Shown one piece after another: positions 51,320-62,100 of a DNA stretch of 64,000 bases. Positions within the stretch are counted from its first letter, which is position 1; each line of letters opens with the position of its first letter. The position numbers and the translations under genes were made by a program. The notes under the pieces are model-generated. The model ran no database searches, was not told the origin of the DNA, and saw only the letters and a program-made list of their open reading frames with translations. Source of the DNA: Bacteroidetes bacterium UBA5697 (GTDB taxonomy: Bacteria; Bacteroidota; Bacteroidia; B-17B0; Aurantibacillaceae); the NCBI GenBank assembly GCA_002420145.1, contig DIHL01000016.1:50299-114298 (forward strand), in the 5' to 3' direction.

Positions 51320-54300
51320 TTATCGGAATAAGTTTAATGTTCCGTGCTGTTCGATAACCTTGTCATCATAGCCTGTAGCCTTTACGAAGAAGAAGTATGT
51401 TCCCTCAGGTGCCTTGCCACCATTAGGGGTAATTCCATCCCAAGAGGCTTTAGCACCAGCGAACTCGTATAATTTTTCTCCCCAACGATTAAAGATTTGT
51501 AAAGAAATATCTTTTACACCTGAAGATTTAATAGTAAATATATCATTTGCATTATCTCCATTAGGAGTAAAAACGTTCGGTATTTCAAGCGTTAAACCAT
51601 CCTCTACAACAATTAATAAAGTAGCGGTAGATACACAAGAGCCAGTAGAAGCAGTTAAAGTAACTGTATACGTACCAGTATTAAATGTATTAGTTGGGTT
51701 TTGCGAAGATGAAGAATTAGAGTCGCCAAAGTTCCAATTCCAAGTATTAGCGCCCGTGCTTTGGTCAGTGAAATTAACTGTTAAAGGAGAAACGCCACTC
51801 GTAGGATTTGCAGTGAAAGTTGCAGCTACATTAGCTTGAGTTACAATAACAGTAGCCGTATTTTGACAACCAGTTATATTATCAGTAATTGTTAATACAT
51901 AGGCTCCAGTATCAGCAACCGTAGGCGAAGAGGTATTGCTTCCAGAGATAATACTAGTTGCAGAAGGCCCTGCCCAAGCATAACTTACGTTGGTTGAAGT
52001 AGAAGAACCAGTTAAAGCAACAGACGAACTTCCACAAGCAATGCTGGCATTTGTTCCTGCATCGGCTGTAGGAATAGTCGTATTGCCATCAACCGTAAAT
52101 TGAGTAGATGCAGTACATCCACTCACAGCGTCCATAACCGTTACATCATAAACACCTGCCGTGCTGATGTCTATTGTAGGAGCATTAACTCCACCAGGAT
52201 TCCAAGTGTAAGTTAAGCTACTACCAGTTGACGTAACGTTAGTAGAGTAAGACACAATTGGATTAGAACAACCTATTACATTATTAGTGGAAGTTTGTGT
52301 AGCGGTAATTGTAGGAGTAGCGTTATTTACATAAACTGTAAACGTATTAGCACTATTAGTAGAGGTAGAAACACAACCTGTTAACGTATTAGTAACCGCT
52401 AATGTGTAAATCCCTGAAGCAGTAAATGTAGCGCTAGATTGATTTACGGGAGTAGAAATGCCAGCGCTAGGCGACCAAGTATAAGTTAAATTACCGCTTG
52501 GTGTAACTGTAGGAGTTGCAACAACAGATGTATTAGTACATGTAATTGTTCCATCATTTACAGCTGAAGATAATGTGATAACAGGTTCTGCATTATCTAA
52601 TATAACTGTTACCACATTTGTAGTGATGTCAGTCGCACAACCACTATTTGTATTAGTAACAACAACACTATAAGAACCTGCAGCATTAAAAGAAGGATTA
52701 GCAGTTGTTTCAGTGCCCGCAACAATACCAGTTGTAGGAGACCAACTGTAACTTACAGGAGTTGCTGTAGTAGAGACTGATACACTAGGAGTAGGATTAG
52801 AACAAGTGATAGATAAAGAATTGGCTGATAAATTAATATTAGGTATTCCAGCATCCACAACTACTTCTACAGTGTTAGTAGAAACAGACGAGCTACTACA
52901 TCCATTTACTGTATTAGTAACAGCAACTGTATAAATACCAGCAGCGGCAGTATTAATTGGATTCCCTGTTAGAGTAGAAGAAGTAGGCGTTGTCCAAGTA
53001 TAAACAGCATTAGTGCCAGCATTGCTTGTAGCAGATAAAGTAGCATTAGGTGCAGCGCAAGTAGTAGTTACCGATGGAGCAGTCCCTAAAGTAAATGTTG
53101 GAGGTGTATTATCTGCAATAACTGTAAACGAATTAGCCGCGTTTGTATTAGTAGAAACGCAACCGTTAACAGTATTAGTAACAGCTAATGTGTAAACACC
53201 TGCAGCGGTAAAAGTAACGCTGGACTGATTTACAGGCGAAGAAATACCAGTACTAGGCGACCATGTAAATGTTAAGTTACTGCTTGGAGATACAGTAGGC
53301 GTAACTGAAATAGAAGTAGTTAAACAAGTTAAAGTGCCATTGTTTACAGAGGTTGATAATGTTATAGTAGGAGCAGTGTTATCTAAAGCAACATTAATTG
53401 AAACGTTTGTAGCACAACCGTTGCTTGCTGTTACCGTTGCATTGTAAGTGCCAGAAGCATTAAAAACAGGGTTAGCGCCACCAGAAACAGGGGCTGGGCT
53501 CCAGCTATATGATGATATCGTATTAGTAGAAGTTAATGCTGTTGTAACAGTTGTATTTGTACAAGTAATAGTTAAACTATTTGCAGATACAGAAACAGTA
53601 GGTATTGCTGCATCGGGAATAATTTCTACAGTAGCTTGAGAAGATGCATTACTACATCCATTAATCGTGTTTGTAACAACAACAGTAAACACGCCGCTAC
53701 CGCTCGCAACAGGATTCGAAATCGTATAAGTGTTTAATGAGCCAGATCCAGGAGCTGTCCAACTATATGTTGCGCCTGTTGTTGGTGTTGCTGTTACACT
53801 TAATGTTGCGTTAGGAGCAGAACATGTTGTTGTAATCGAATTAACTGCCATACTAGCTGTTGGAGCAACTGTATTAGATCCTATCGAAACATTGGCAGTA
53901 ACTGTACATCCGTTTGTAGGATTTGTAACTGTTGTAGTGTAAACTCCAGGTTGATTAACGCTCACAGAATTTGTTGTTAATCCAGTAACGCCATTTCCTG
54001 TCCAAGCATAACTGATTCCTGTGCTAGGATTAACTGTAGTTGATACAACAATTGAAGGTGTTGTACACGTTAATGTTTGTGATGGAGAAATAGTAATTGT
54101 TGGAATTGTGTTATTCAATGTCACGTTAACAACATTTGAACTTGCATTCGAAGCGCATCCATTTGCAGTGTTTGTTACAATAACACTGTATGAACCTGCA
54201 GCGGTAAATGTTGGATTTGCTGTTGTTGCACCAGATGCTATTCCTGAACTTGGCGTCCAGTTATAACTCACCGAAGATGTACTAGTGGAAACTGATACAC

Positions 54301-57300
54301 TTGGTGATGGTGACGAACAAGTAATAGATAACGAGTTTGTAGATAAACTGGCAGTAGGTACAGTGTTATTAATTGTAATAGATGAACTTGATGAAGAAGA
54401 TACACAACCGTTAACAGTATTTGTCACTATTACCGAAAACACGCCAGATCCTGAGGCAATAGGATTGTTAATAGAACTATTTGTTAGAGTTCCAGATCCA
54501 GGAGCTGTCCAGCTATAAGTCACACTATTAGTTGATGTATTTGCCGTCAATTGAACAGTTGGTGTTGTACATGTAGTAGTAAATGAATTTGGACTTACCG
54601 TTACAGTTGGAATGATTGTATTAGAAGGAACAGTAATATTTGTACTAGCAAAACAGCCATTCACTGTATTCGTAATAGTAACAGAATATGTTCCGCCTTG
54701 ATTAACTGTTGGTGTAGCTACACTATTTCCAGATAATCCTGCAGCAGGGGACCAACTGTAAGAAAATGCACCTGTTGGGCTAGCGCTTAAAGTTAGTGAT
54801 GTTGTTGTGCAAGTTATAGAAGAAGTTGGAGCAACACTTGCCGTGACAGGTGTTGTATTAGTAGGAACAATGGTTGTTATTGTAGATGCACATCCTGTTA
54901 ATGTATTAGTTACAATACACTGATATGATCCTCCAATACTTACAGTTCCAGTTGAACTTGTGGCTCCTGTGATAGAACCTGGTCCTGTCCATGCATAAGT
55001 TACTGGTGTCATTGTTGTTGAGGCAGTAACTTGAGCGCTAGTATTCGTACAAGTAATTGACCCACTATTAGAAGCGGTTACAGAAGGAACTCCAGTACTA
55101 GCCACAGCAGAAACAGTACCTGATGCAGTACATCCATTAAGTGGATTAGTTACTGTTAATGTATAAGTATTAGGAGAACATGCAGAAGCTGTATAGGTAG
55201 TTGATCCTCCGCAAACCCCACCAGTCCAAACAGGAGTACATGTTGATGGATTAGCAGAAGCTATTAATGAAACTGAAGGTGAAGAGCAAGTAATAGTTTG
55301 TGTACTTGGCATAGTAACAGTAGGAGCTGTTGTGTTTTGGTTAACAGCAGTTGTTGCGGCTGCAGTACAACTATTCACAGTACTAGTAACTGTTAACGTG
55401 TAAGTTCCTGGAGTGTTAGCAATAGCATTTTGTGATGTTGTTCCTCCGCTAAAACCAGGACCGCCCCATTGATAAGTCACGCCAGATGCAGGGCCACCAG
55501 TTAAACTTACAGTATTTGTAGAACAAGTTAAAGTTGCTGAATTAGATGCAGAAGGTACAGGAGCTGTTGTGTTTTGAGAAACAACAGTGGTAGCCGCTGC
55601 TGTACAACTATTTACGGTACTAGTAACTGTTAATGTGTATGTTCCAGCATTAGTAGCAACGGCATTTTGCGAAGTTGTTCCTCCACTAAATCCTGGACCA
55701 CTCCATTGATAAGTAACTCCTGAAGCAGGTCCGCCTGTTAAAGCAACTGTATTTGTAGAACAAGTTAAAGAAGCTGAGTTAGATGCAGAAGGAACGGGAG
55801 CAGTTGTGTTTTGAGAAACCACAGTAGTAGCAGCAGCCGTACAACTATTTACAGAGCTAGTTACTTTTAAAGTATATGTTCCTGCAGCAGTGGCAACGGC
55901 ATTTTGCGAAGTTGTTCCCCCACTAAATCCAGGCCCACTCCATTGATAAGTAACACCAGATGCAGGCCCTCCAGTTAAAGCGACCGTATTTGTAGAACAA
56001 GTTAAAGTAGCTGAGTTAGATGCAGAAGGAACAGGAACCGTGGTGTTTTGAGAAACGACAGTGGTAGCCGCTGCTGTACAACTATTTACGGTACTAGTAA
56101 CTGTTAATGTGTATGTTCCAGCATTAGTAGCAACCGCATTTTGTGAAGTTGTTCCTCCACTAAAGCCTGGGCCATTCCATTGATAAGTAACGCCAGATGC
56201 AGGCCCTCCAGTTAAAGCGACCGTATTGGTAGAACAAGTTAAAGTAGTTGAGTTAGATGCAGAAGGGACAGGAGCAGTTGTGTTTTGAGAAACCACAGTA
56301 GTAGCAGCAGCCGTACAGCTATTTACAGAGCTAGTTACTTTTAAAGTATATGTTCCTGCAGCAGTGGCAACGGCATTTTGCGAAGTTGTTCCTCCACTAA
56401 ATCCAGGCCCACTCCATTGATAAGTAACGCCAGATGCAGGCCCACCAGTTAAAGCAACTGTATTTGTAGTACAAGTTAAGGTCGCTGCATTAGATGCTGA
56501 AGGAGATGGAGCCGTTGTGTTTTGTGCAACAGTGGTAACAGCTGTATTAGTACAACCGTTAACACTACTAGTTACGTTTAAAGTGTAGGTACCTGGTGCA
56601 TTAGCAACCGCATTTTGTGAAGTTGTTCCTCCACTAAATCCAGGCCCGCTCCATTGATAAGTAACACCAGACGCAGGTCCACCAGTTAAAGCAACTGTGC
56701 TGATAGCACATGTTAAAGTAGAAGAATTAGATGCTGAAGGAGAAGGTGTTGTTGTGTTTTGAGAAATAGAAACAGTAGATACATTTGAGGCACAACTTAA
56801 AGAATTAGTGACCACTAAGCTGTATGTTCCAGGTGAATTGATAACAGGAGTAGCTGTTGTAGAACCTGATACTATTCCTGAACCAGTCCATGAATAAGTT
56901 CCTCCTCCTGAACCAGAAAGCGATAATGTAGGATTAGAGCATGTTAATGTATTTGTTGAACCAGCATTTGCTGTTGGTTTAGGATTGACAGTAATAGTAA
57001 AAGTTCTAGGATTTCCTATACATCCATTAGAAACAGAGGCAACGGTGAAATTCCCGACAGTTGTTGCGGTAACAGTTGGCGCTGTGTAAGAAGCAATATT
57101 TGTAGTGCCAGATGCAACAACCCCAATTCCTGTATTATTGTTAACCCAACTTACAGAAGCTCCTGCAGATGGAGTAACAGTGAAATTGGTAGCAGCAACA
57201 GTAGAACCAGAACATACAGTTTGGCTACTAATAGCAGTTATAGTTGGTGTACTAGGAACTGTAAATACGTAATATCCATAAACATTGCCACAAACTCCAT

Positions 57301-58495
57301 TATTAAAAGTGTAAGTTACAGTATAAGTTGTTCCGCTTGGTAAAAAAGACGGATCAACATAGGCTTTACCCCAATTTAAATCAACAATACCAACAGAGCC
57401 AGTTGCGGGAGCAATAGAAAAACTAGCTGCTCCATAGGCAGCAGTTCCAGTAGGAGCAGTTAATGTAAAACAGGTAGTAGTGCCCCATGTTTGAGGTCCT
57501 GCTAAAGTTAAAGTGTTATTCCAACAGCTCATTAATGACACCGTTGGAGTTGTTCCAGCAGTAGTTGTTCTGCAAAAAACAGCTGGATGGGTGAAGTTAG
57601 GGTCTACTTGCCCTAAAAACCAGTTAAATTGACTTCCTGGAGTTGAATTTCCTCCAACATTATCAGGACATGCGACGGTTGGACAGGCTGTCCAGTAAGC
57701 AGTACCGTTTTCATAAACGGAAATACTACCATCTGATTGTAATTGACTAGTAATAGGGTTAATTGCAACCTTTAAACAAGGGGTTAATTGATCGGAAAAT
57801 GGATTATAGGGTTGCCCTGCTGGTGTTAAATCAGGAGGATCAAGCCAAAAAGGTTCACTACAATTTACTGTGCTTCCATTTGGAATATTAGCATTGTTTG
57901 AATCTTGAGTAGCAACCAATGTGAAGGTACTTGGAGGACAAGTAATTGAACAGTCTGATGCGGGACCGCCTGTTTGTGAAAATGTAATATAACCAGCTGC
58001 ACCATCAAAATTAGTTATCATGATTAAAAAATATTGACCTGCTCCTGGAGATGTAAGAGTCATTGTTTCTGTTGCCGCAGAAGAATAGCTACAATCCTCA
58101 ATATTGCCAATACAATTGTGGTCACCAGTACAAGAACCAGTTAATAAGGTTGAACAAGCTACAGAAAATTGCGCAGCAGTGTAAGGTCCATACGCGATAA
58201 AGTCAACATCTAAATTTGGTGTTCCTCCTGGAGCAACTGAAGATTGTGTTAAACTATAAGTCATTGCACCTGTACCAGATGTTTTTATGTAAAACCACGA
58301 TTGATTTGGTGTTGTACTCAAGCAACCCATAGAAGTTGCACTTGGAGAACCAGTTATATTATTGTAGGAATAAGGAGTTCCTACTGAAGTACAGAAAGGT
58401 TCTGCCGTAGAACAAGTATTTCCTTGTGCAAAAAAATCTTCTGTTGAAAAAAGAAGAACTATTATAATAGCAAATAGTGAGTAAATTTTTTTCAT
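51320..58495 (-). CDS. Giant repeat adhesin with type B T9SS C-terminal domain (2391 aa)
   Basis: Signal peptide at 1-23 (FAIIIVLLFSTEDFFAQ). The N-terminal ~170 residues (NTCSTAEPFCTS ... WFYIKTSG ... GQYFLIMITNFDG) look like a pre-peptidase C-terminal-type or lectin-like domain. A unique region to ~400 follows, then roughly 25 two-cysteine Ig-like modules. Six of these, in a row, are nearly identical and 79 residues long (LTC..NTVALTGGPASGVTYQWSGPG). Further on is a higher-order repeat of 262 residues. A PKD domain and a type B sorting domain (IPNVFTPNGDNANDIF ... GTLNLFR) end the protein. It is predicted to be surface-exposed and filamentous. Second gene of a unit with the small protein 49 bp upstream. 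Confidence 0.9.
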   Translation of the reverse strand: MKKIYSLFAIIIVLLFSTEDFFAQGNTCSTAEPFCTSVGTPYSYNNITGSPSATSMGCLSTTPNQSWFYIKTSGTGAMTYSLTQSSVAPGGTPNLDVDFIAYGPYTAAQFSVACSTLLTGSCTGDHNCIGNIEDCSYSSAATETMTLTSPGAGQYFLIMITNFDGAAGYITFSQTGGPASDCSITCPPSTFTLVATQDSNNANIPNGSTVNCSEPFWLDPPDLTPAGQPYNPFSDQLTPCLKVAINPITSQLQSDGSISVYENGTAYWTACPTVACPDNVGGNSTPGSQFNWFLGQVDPNFTHPAVFCRTTTAGTTPTVSLMSCWNNTLTLAGPQTWGTTTCFTLTAPTGTAAYGAASFSIAPATGSVGIVDLNWGKAYVDPSFLPSGTTYTVTYTFNNGVCGNVYGYYVFTVPSTPTITAISSQTVCSGSTVAATNFTVTPSAGASVSWVNNNTGIGVVASGTTNIASYTAPTVTATTVGNFTVASVSNGCIGNPRTFTITVNPKPTANAGSTNTLTCSNPTLSLSGSGGGTYSWTGSGIVSGSTTATPVINSPGTYSLVVTNSLSCASNVSTVSISQNTTTPSPSASNSSTLTCAISTVALTGGPASGVTYQWSGPGFSGGTTSQNAVANAPGTYTLNVTSSVNGCTNTAVTTVAQNTTAPSPSASNAATLTCTTNTVALTGGPASGVTYQWSGPGFSGGTTSQNAVATAAGTYTLKVTSSVNSCTAAATTVVSQNTTAPVPSASNSTTLTCSTNTVALTGGPASGVTYQWNGPGFSGGTTSQNAVATNAGTYTLTVTSTVNSCTAAATTVVSQNTTVPVPSASNSATLTCSTNTVALTGGPASGVTYQWSGPGFSGGTTSQNAVATAAGTYTLKVTSSVNSCTAAATTVVSQNTTAPVPSASNSASLTCSTNTVALTGGPASGVTYQWSGPGFSGGTTSQNAVATNAGTYTLTVTSTVNSCTAAATTVVSQNTTAPVPSASNSATLTCSTNTVSLTGGPASGVTYQWGGPGFSGGTTSQNAIANTPGTYTLTVTSTVNSCTAAATTAVNQNTTAPTVTMPSTQTITCSSPSVSLIASANPSTCTPVWTGGVCGGSTTYTASACSPNTYTLTVTNPLNGCTASGTVSAVASTGVPSVTASNSGSITCTNTSAQVTASTTMTPVTYAWTGPGSITGATSSTGTVSIGGSYQCIVTNTLTGCASTITTIVPTNTTPVTASVAPTSSITCTTTSLTLSASPTGAFSYSWSPAAGLSGNSVATPTVNQGGTYSVTITNTVNGCFASTNITVPSNTIIPTVTVSPNSFTTTCTTPTVQLTANTSTNSVTYSWTAPGSGTLTNSSINNPIASGSGVFSVIVTNTVNGCVSSSSSSSITINNTVPTASLSTNSLSITCSSPSPSVSVSTSTSSVSYNWTPSSGIASGATTANPTFTAAGSYSVIVTNTANGCASNASSNVVNVTLNNTIPTITISPSQTLTCTTPSIVVSTTVNPSTGISYAWTGNGVTGLTTNSVSVNQPGVYTTTVTNPTNGCTVTANVSIGSNTVAPTASMAVNSITTTCSAPNATLSVTATPTTGATYSWTAPGSGSLNTYTISNPVASGSGVFTVVVTNTINGCSNASSQATVEIIPDAAIPTVSVSANSLTITCTNTTVTTALTSTNTISSYSWSPAPVSGGANPVFNASGTYNATVTASNGCATNVSINVALDNTAPTITLSTSVNNGTLTCLTTSISVTPTVSPSSNLTFTWSPSTGISSPVNQSSVTFTAAGVYTLAVTNTVNGCVSTNTNAANSFTVIADNTPPTFTLGTAPSVTTTCAAPNATLSATSNAGTNAVYTWTTPTSSTLTGNPINTAAAGIYTVAVTNTVNGCSSSSVSTNTVEVVVDAGIPNINLSANSLSITCSNPTPSVSVSTTATPVSYSWSPTTGIVAGTETTANPSFNAAGSYSVVVTNTNSGCATDITTNVVTVILDNAEPVITLSSAVNDGTITCTNTSVVATPTVTPSGNLTYTWSPSAGISTPVNQSSATFTASGIYTLAVTNTLTGCVSTSTNSANTFTVYVNNATPTITATQTSTNNVIGCSNPIVSYSTNVTSTGSSLTYTWNPGGVNAPTIDISTAGVYDVTVMDAVSGCTASTQFTVDGNTTIPTADAGTNASIACGSSSVALTGSSTSTNVSYAWAGPSATSIISGSNTSSPTVADTGAYVLTITDNITGCQNTATVIVTQANVAATFTANPTSGVSPLTVNFTDQSTGANTWNWNFGDSNSSSSQNPTNTFNTGTYTVTLTASTGSCVSTATLLIVVEDGLTLEIPNVFTPNGDNANDIFTIKSSGVKDISLQIFNRWGEKLYEFAGAKASWDGITPNGGKAPEGTYFFFVKATGYDDKVIEQHGTLNLFR
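52430..53395 (-). repeat. Higher-order coding repeat, 786-bp period
   Basis: The module encoding ...SPSAGIS(T/S)PVNQSS... recurs with its gattta anchor at 52441 and 53227, 786 bp (262 codons) apart, with the same neighbouring modules between. This marks duplication of a three- to four-module block. Confidence 0.65.
55336..56757 (-). repeat. Six tandem 237-bp coding repeats
   Basis: The TYQW codons recur at 55471, 55708, 55945, 56182, 56419 and 56656, exactly 237 bp (79 codons) apart. Units alternate in sequence: those at 55708 and 56182 match, and those at 55945 and 56419 match, indicating duplication of a 474-bp two-unit block. Confidence 0.88.
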
Positions 58496-58544
58496 AGGTC
58501 TTAACTTTCTTAATTAAATTTAATAGGTGTTAAAAGAGTAATAT

Positions 58545-58952
58545 TTATTTTCTTAAAAGTTTATTTTTAACCGTTTCTTTTAAAATATCCAAGTGGTTTT
58601 TGTAATAATCATCTATAATTTGATTATAGTGCTTCACTCCCATCCATTTCTCATATTTAGGGAAGTCTGAGGGGATTTCAGAAACAATAAGTTGATTTAA
58701 AAACTCCGCTTTTCTCCCTTGATAAGGATCATTTTCATCTAACTGAAAATTATTTGTAGTAGGCGATTTAGAAGTTGATGAGTTGTTTTGAGACTTTTGC
58801 TCTTTTTGATCAGAGTTATTTTTATTTGCCTTTAATGCAGCTTCTTTTAGTGCAGGATTGTTTCCGGCAGGGGCAGAGCTAACTTGTGCTTGTATAGAAT
58901 AAACTCCAGATAACAATAAAAATAGAGTAGTAAGTGTTTTAATTTTTTTCAT
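58545..58952 (-). CDS. Small secreted protein upstream of the 2391-aa adhesin
   Basis: 135 residues with signal peptide MKKIKTLTTLFLLLSGVYSIQAQ. The first part of the mature chain is Asn/Ser/Lys-rich and probably disordered (NNSDQKEQKSQNNSSTSKS). The second part is helical and charged (PYQGRKAEFLNQLIVSEIPSDFPKYEKWMGVKHYNQIIDDYYKNH, given here as a description of positions ~80-125). No family recognised. It ends 49 bp before the giant adhesin, forming a two-gene unit like that at 46315-50984. Confidence 0.75.
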   Translation of the reverse strand: MKKIKTLTTLFLLLSGVYSIQAQVSSAPAGNNPALKEAALKANKNNSDQKEQKSQNNSSTSKSPTTNNFQLDENDPYQGRKAEFLNQLIVSEIPSDFPKYEKWMGVKHYNQIIDDYYKNHLDILKETVKNKLLRK

Positions 58953-59044
58953 GTCTGATAAAATATGTTAATCCAGTGATAAAAGTAGATAATTTTTCGA
59001 TTAGTATTCATTTGTGTTCTAGTTTATTTGTTAAATATTTTCAT

Positions 59045-59080
59045 AAAAAAAGACCTTCTAAAAATAGAAGACCTTTTTTT
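59045..59080 (-). terminator. Terminator of the 1528-residue adhesin gene
   Basis: AAAAAGACCTTCTA and TAGAAGACCTTTTT around a short A loop, with a two-base internal mismatch and a seven-T run in the transcript direction. It begins about 22 nt beyond the stop. Confidence 0.75.
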
Positions 59081-59101
59081 ATTTATAGATAATTGAAAAT
59101 T

Positions 59102-62100
59102 CTACCTAAATAGATTTACGGTTCCGTTTTGTTTGATTTCTTTATTATCAAAGCCTGTTGCTATAACAAAGTAGAAGTAAGTTCCTTCAGGTGCTTTGGC
59201 TCCACTAGGAGTTAAACCATCCCAAGATGCTTTCGGTCCAGTAAATTCATATAATTTTTGTCCCCAACGATTAAATATTTGTAAGGCGATTTCTTTAACT
59301 CCAGTAGATTTAATCGTAAACACATCATTTGTGATGTCTCCATTTGGAGTAAAGACGTTAGGGATTTCTAAAGTTAAACCATCTTCAACTGTGATGACAA
59401 TAGTTGCAGTATCAGAACAAGGCCCATCTGTAGCAATTAAAGTTACTGTGTAAGATCCGCTACTATTAAATGTGTTATTTGGATTTTGTGCCGTAGACGA
59501 ATTTCCATCACCAAAAGTCCAATTATAGCCAGTAGCTCCAGTACTAGCATCAGTAAAGTTAACCGGTAAAGGAGATGTACCAATTGTTGGGTTTGCTGTA
59601 AAAGATGCTGTAACAATACTTTGACTAACATTTACCGTAGCGGTAGATGAACACCCATTTGTTGTATTTGTAACAGTTAATGTGTACACTCCTGGATCAA
59701 TAACAACTGGAGATGCAGTATTACTTCCACTAGTTATACTAGTTGCATTTGGACCAGACCATTCATATGTAACCACATCTGTAGAAGTTGTAGAGCCTAG
59801 TAAAGTAACTGTTGGACTAGCGCAAGGAATAAATACACTCGCATTAACATCAGCAGAAGGTAAAGTTGTACCGCCTGTAATCGTTATGGTTTGAGAAGTA
59901 GAACATCCGTTAGACGCATCTGTAACAGTTGCAATATAGTCTCCCGAAGTTCCTGCAATAACAGGATTTGGAGAGTTGCCAAAAGGTGTAGACCATGTTG
60001 GAGTATCAGTAACATTTGTTGTTGCTAATAATGTGCTAGTTGAAGCAGCGCAACTAATAGATGTGCTACTAGCAGTTAAAGTAAGAGTTGGTGCAACGGT
60101 ATTACTTCCTACTGAAGTAGATGCCGTGTTTGTACAACCTGTAATAGCATCTAATACTAAAACATCATAATTACCAGCAGAATTAACAGTTGGTGAAGCA
60201 GTATTACTTCCGCTAACTATAGACCCAGTTCCAGTCCAAGAATATGAATAATTTGTTCCTGTAGGAGCAGCACTAAGTGATATAGATGTTGTAGCACACG
60301 TTAATGATGATGTTGGTGCAATTGTAACCGTAACAGGTGTTGTATTTGTTGGAACAACAGTTGTTACTGTTGAAGAACAGCCTGATAGTGTATTGGTAAT
60401 AACACATTGATAAGTACCTCCAACACTAACAGTTCCAGTTGAAGTTGCAGATCCATTTACAGTGCCAGGCCCAGACCATGAATAGGTAATTGGTGTAGCT
60501 GTTGAAGTAACAGCAATTTCTACAGTATTTGTTGAACAAGTAATGCTACCATTACTAGAAGCTGTTCCAACGGGAATACCTGTACTAGCTAAAACATCAA
60601 CAGTACCTGAATTTACACATCCAGTTAAAGGATTTGTGATTGTTAATGTGTATATCCCTGGCGAACAAGCAAATGCTGTATAAGTTGTAGCACCAGAACA
60701 AGCACCTCCAGTCCAAACCGGATCGCATGTAGAAGGAGATGCAGAGCCAACTAAGGCTACAGAAGGAGATGCACAAGTAATGGTTTGTGTGGTTGGCATT
60801 GTTACAGTAGGTGTATTTGTATTTTGTATTACAGATTGAGAACCCGAAGTTGAACAACCATTATTTGGATTTGTAATAGTATAGCTGAATGAGCCAGGTT
60901 GATTTACGCTAATGCTACTTGTATTTGTTGCAGAAGTAATTCCCGTTCCTGACCATGTGTATGTTAATGGACTAACTGCAGAAGAGGATGTAATATCTAC
61001 AGAAGAAACTACACAAGTTAATCCACCAGATACGTTTACGTTTACAGGAGGAGTTGTTATATCCTGAGAAACAGATTGACTACCTGTTGTTGAACATCCA
61101 TTAGAAGTATTTGTTACAGTGTAGTTAAAAGTACCTGGTTGATTGATAGTAATTGTACTAATGTTTGTTGCAGATGTAATACCTGTTCCTGACCAGTTAT
61201 AAGAAACTGGACTAGTAGTGGTAGTAGCATTAGCGTTAACAGAAGTTAAAGTACAATTTAATACAGAAGGAGGGGTTGAAGAAACTACGGGAGCTGTTGT
61301 GTTTTGAGTTACAGCTTGAGACCCTGTTGTTGAACATCCATTAGAAGTGTTAGTTACAGTGTAGTTAAAAGTACCAGGCTGATTGACAGTAATTGTACTA
61401 ATATTTGTTGCAGAGGTAATGCCTGTCCCAGACCAATTATACGAAACTGGAGTAGTAGCGGTTGTTGCATCAACATTAACAGATGTTAATGTACAGTTTA
61501 GAGCAGAAGGAGCTATAGAAGTGACCACTGGAACAGTTGTATTTTGAGTTACAGCTTGTGAGCCTGAAGCAGTGCATCCATTAGAAGTATTAGTTACTGT
61601 ATAGTTGAATGTACCTGGTTGATTTACTGTTATTGTACCAGTTCCTGTTCCTCCAGTAATTCCTGTTCCTGACCAGTTATAAGAAACTGGGGATGCTGCA
61701 GTTGATGCACTAACATTTACAGATGTTAATGTGCAATTTAAAACACCAGAAGTAGAGGCTGTAACAGAAGGAGTCACTGTGTTTTGTGTTACAGGAACTG
61801 TGATTGTAGTAGAGCATGCGCTAGTTGTATTAGTTACCACAACTGTGTAAGTCCCAGGCGCATTTACTGTGGCTGAAGCCGTATTAGCACCACCTGTTAT
61901 GCCTGCTCCAGTCCAGTTATAAGTAACAGGAGAAGCGGTAGTTGTTGCCACAACTTGAGCTGTGCTTGTTAAACAAGATAATGAATTGGATGCAGATGCT
62001 GCCACTACAGGAACCCCAGTACTAGAAGAAATTTGAACTGTACCAGAACTTGTACATCCATTAGCTGGATTAGTAACTGTTAATGTATATGTATTGGAAG

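Noticed and set aside
51414..54518. A row of plus-strand open frames of 60-140 codons opposite the giant adhesin
   Set aside because: They are mirror frames caused by the Ser/Thr/Val-rich repeat codons. They lack signal peptides or family motifs and recur with the repeat period.
55336..56757. Regular direct repeats that could suggest a CRISPR array
   Set aside because: The period is 237 bp, the whole unit is conserved without unique spacers, and the reading frame stays open through all units.
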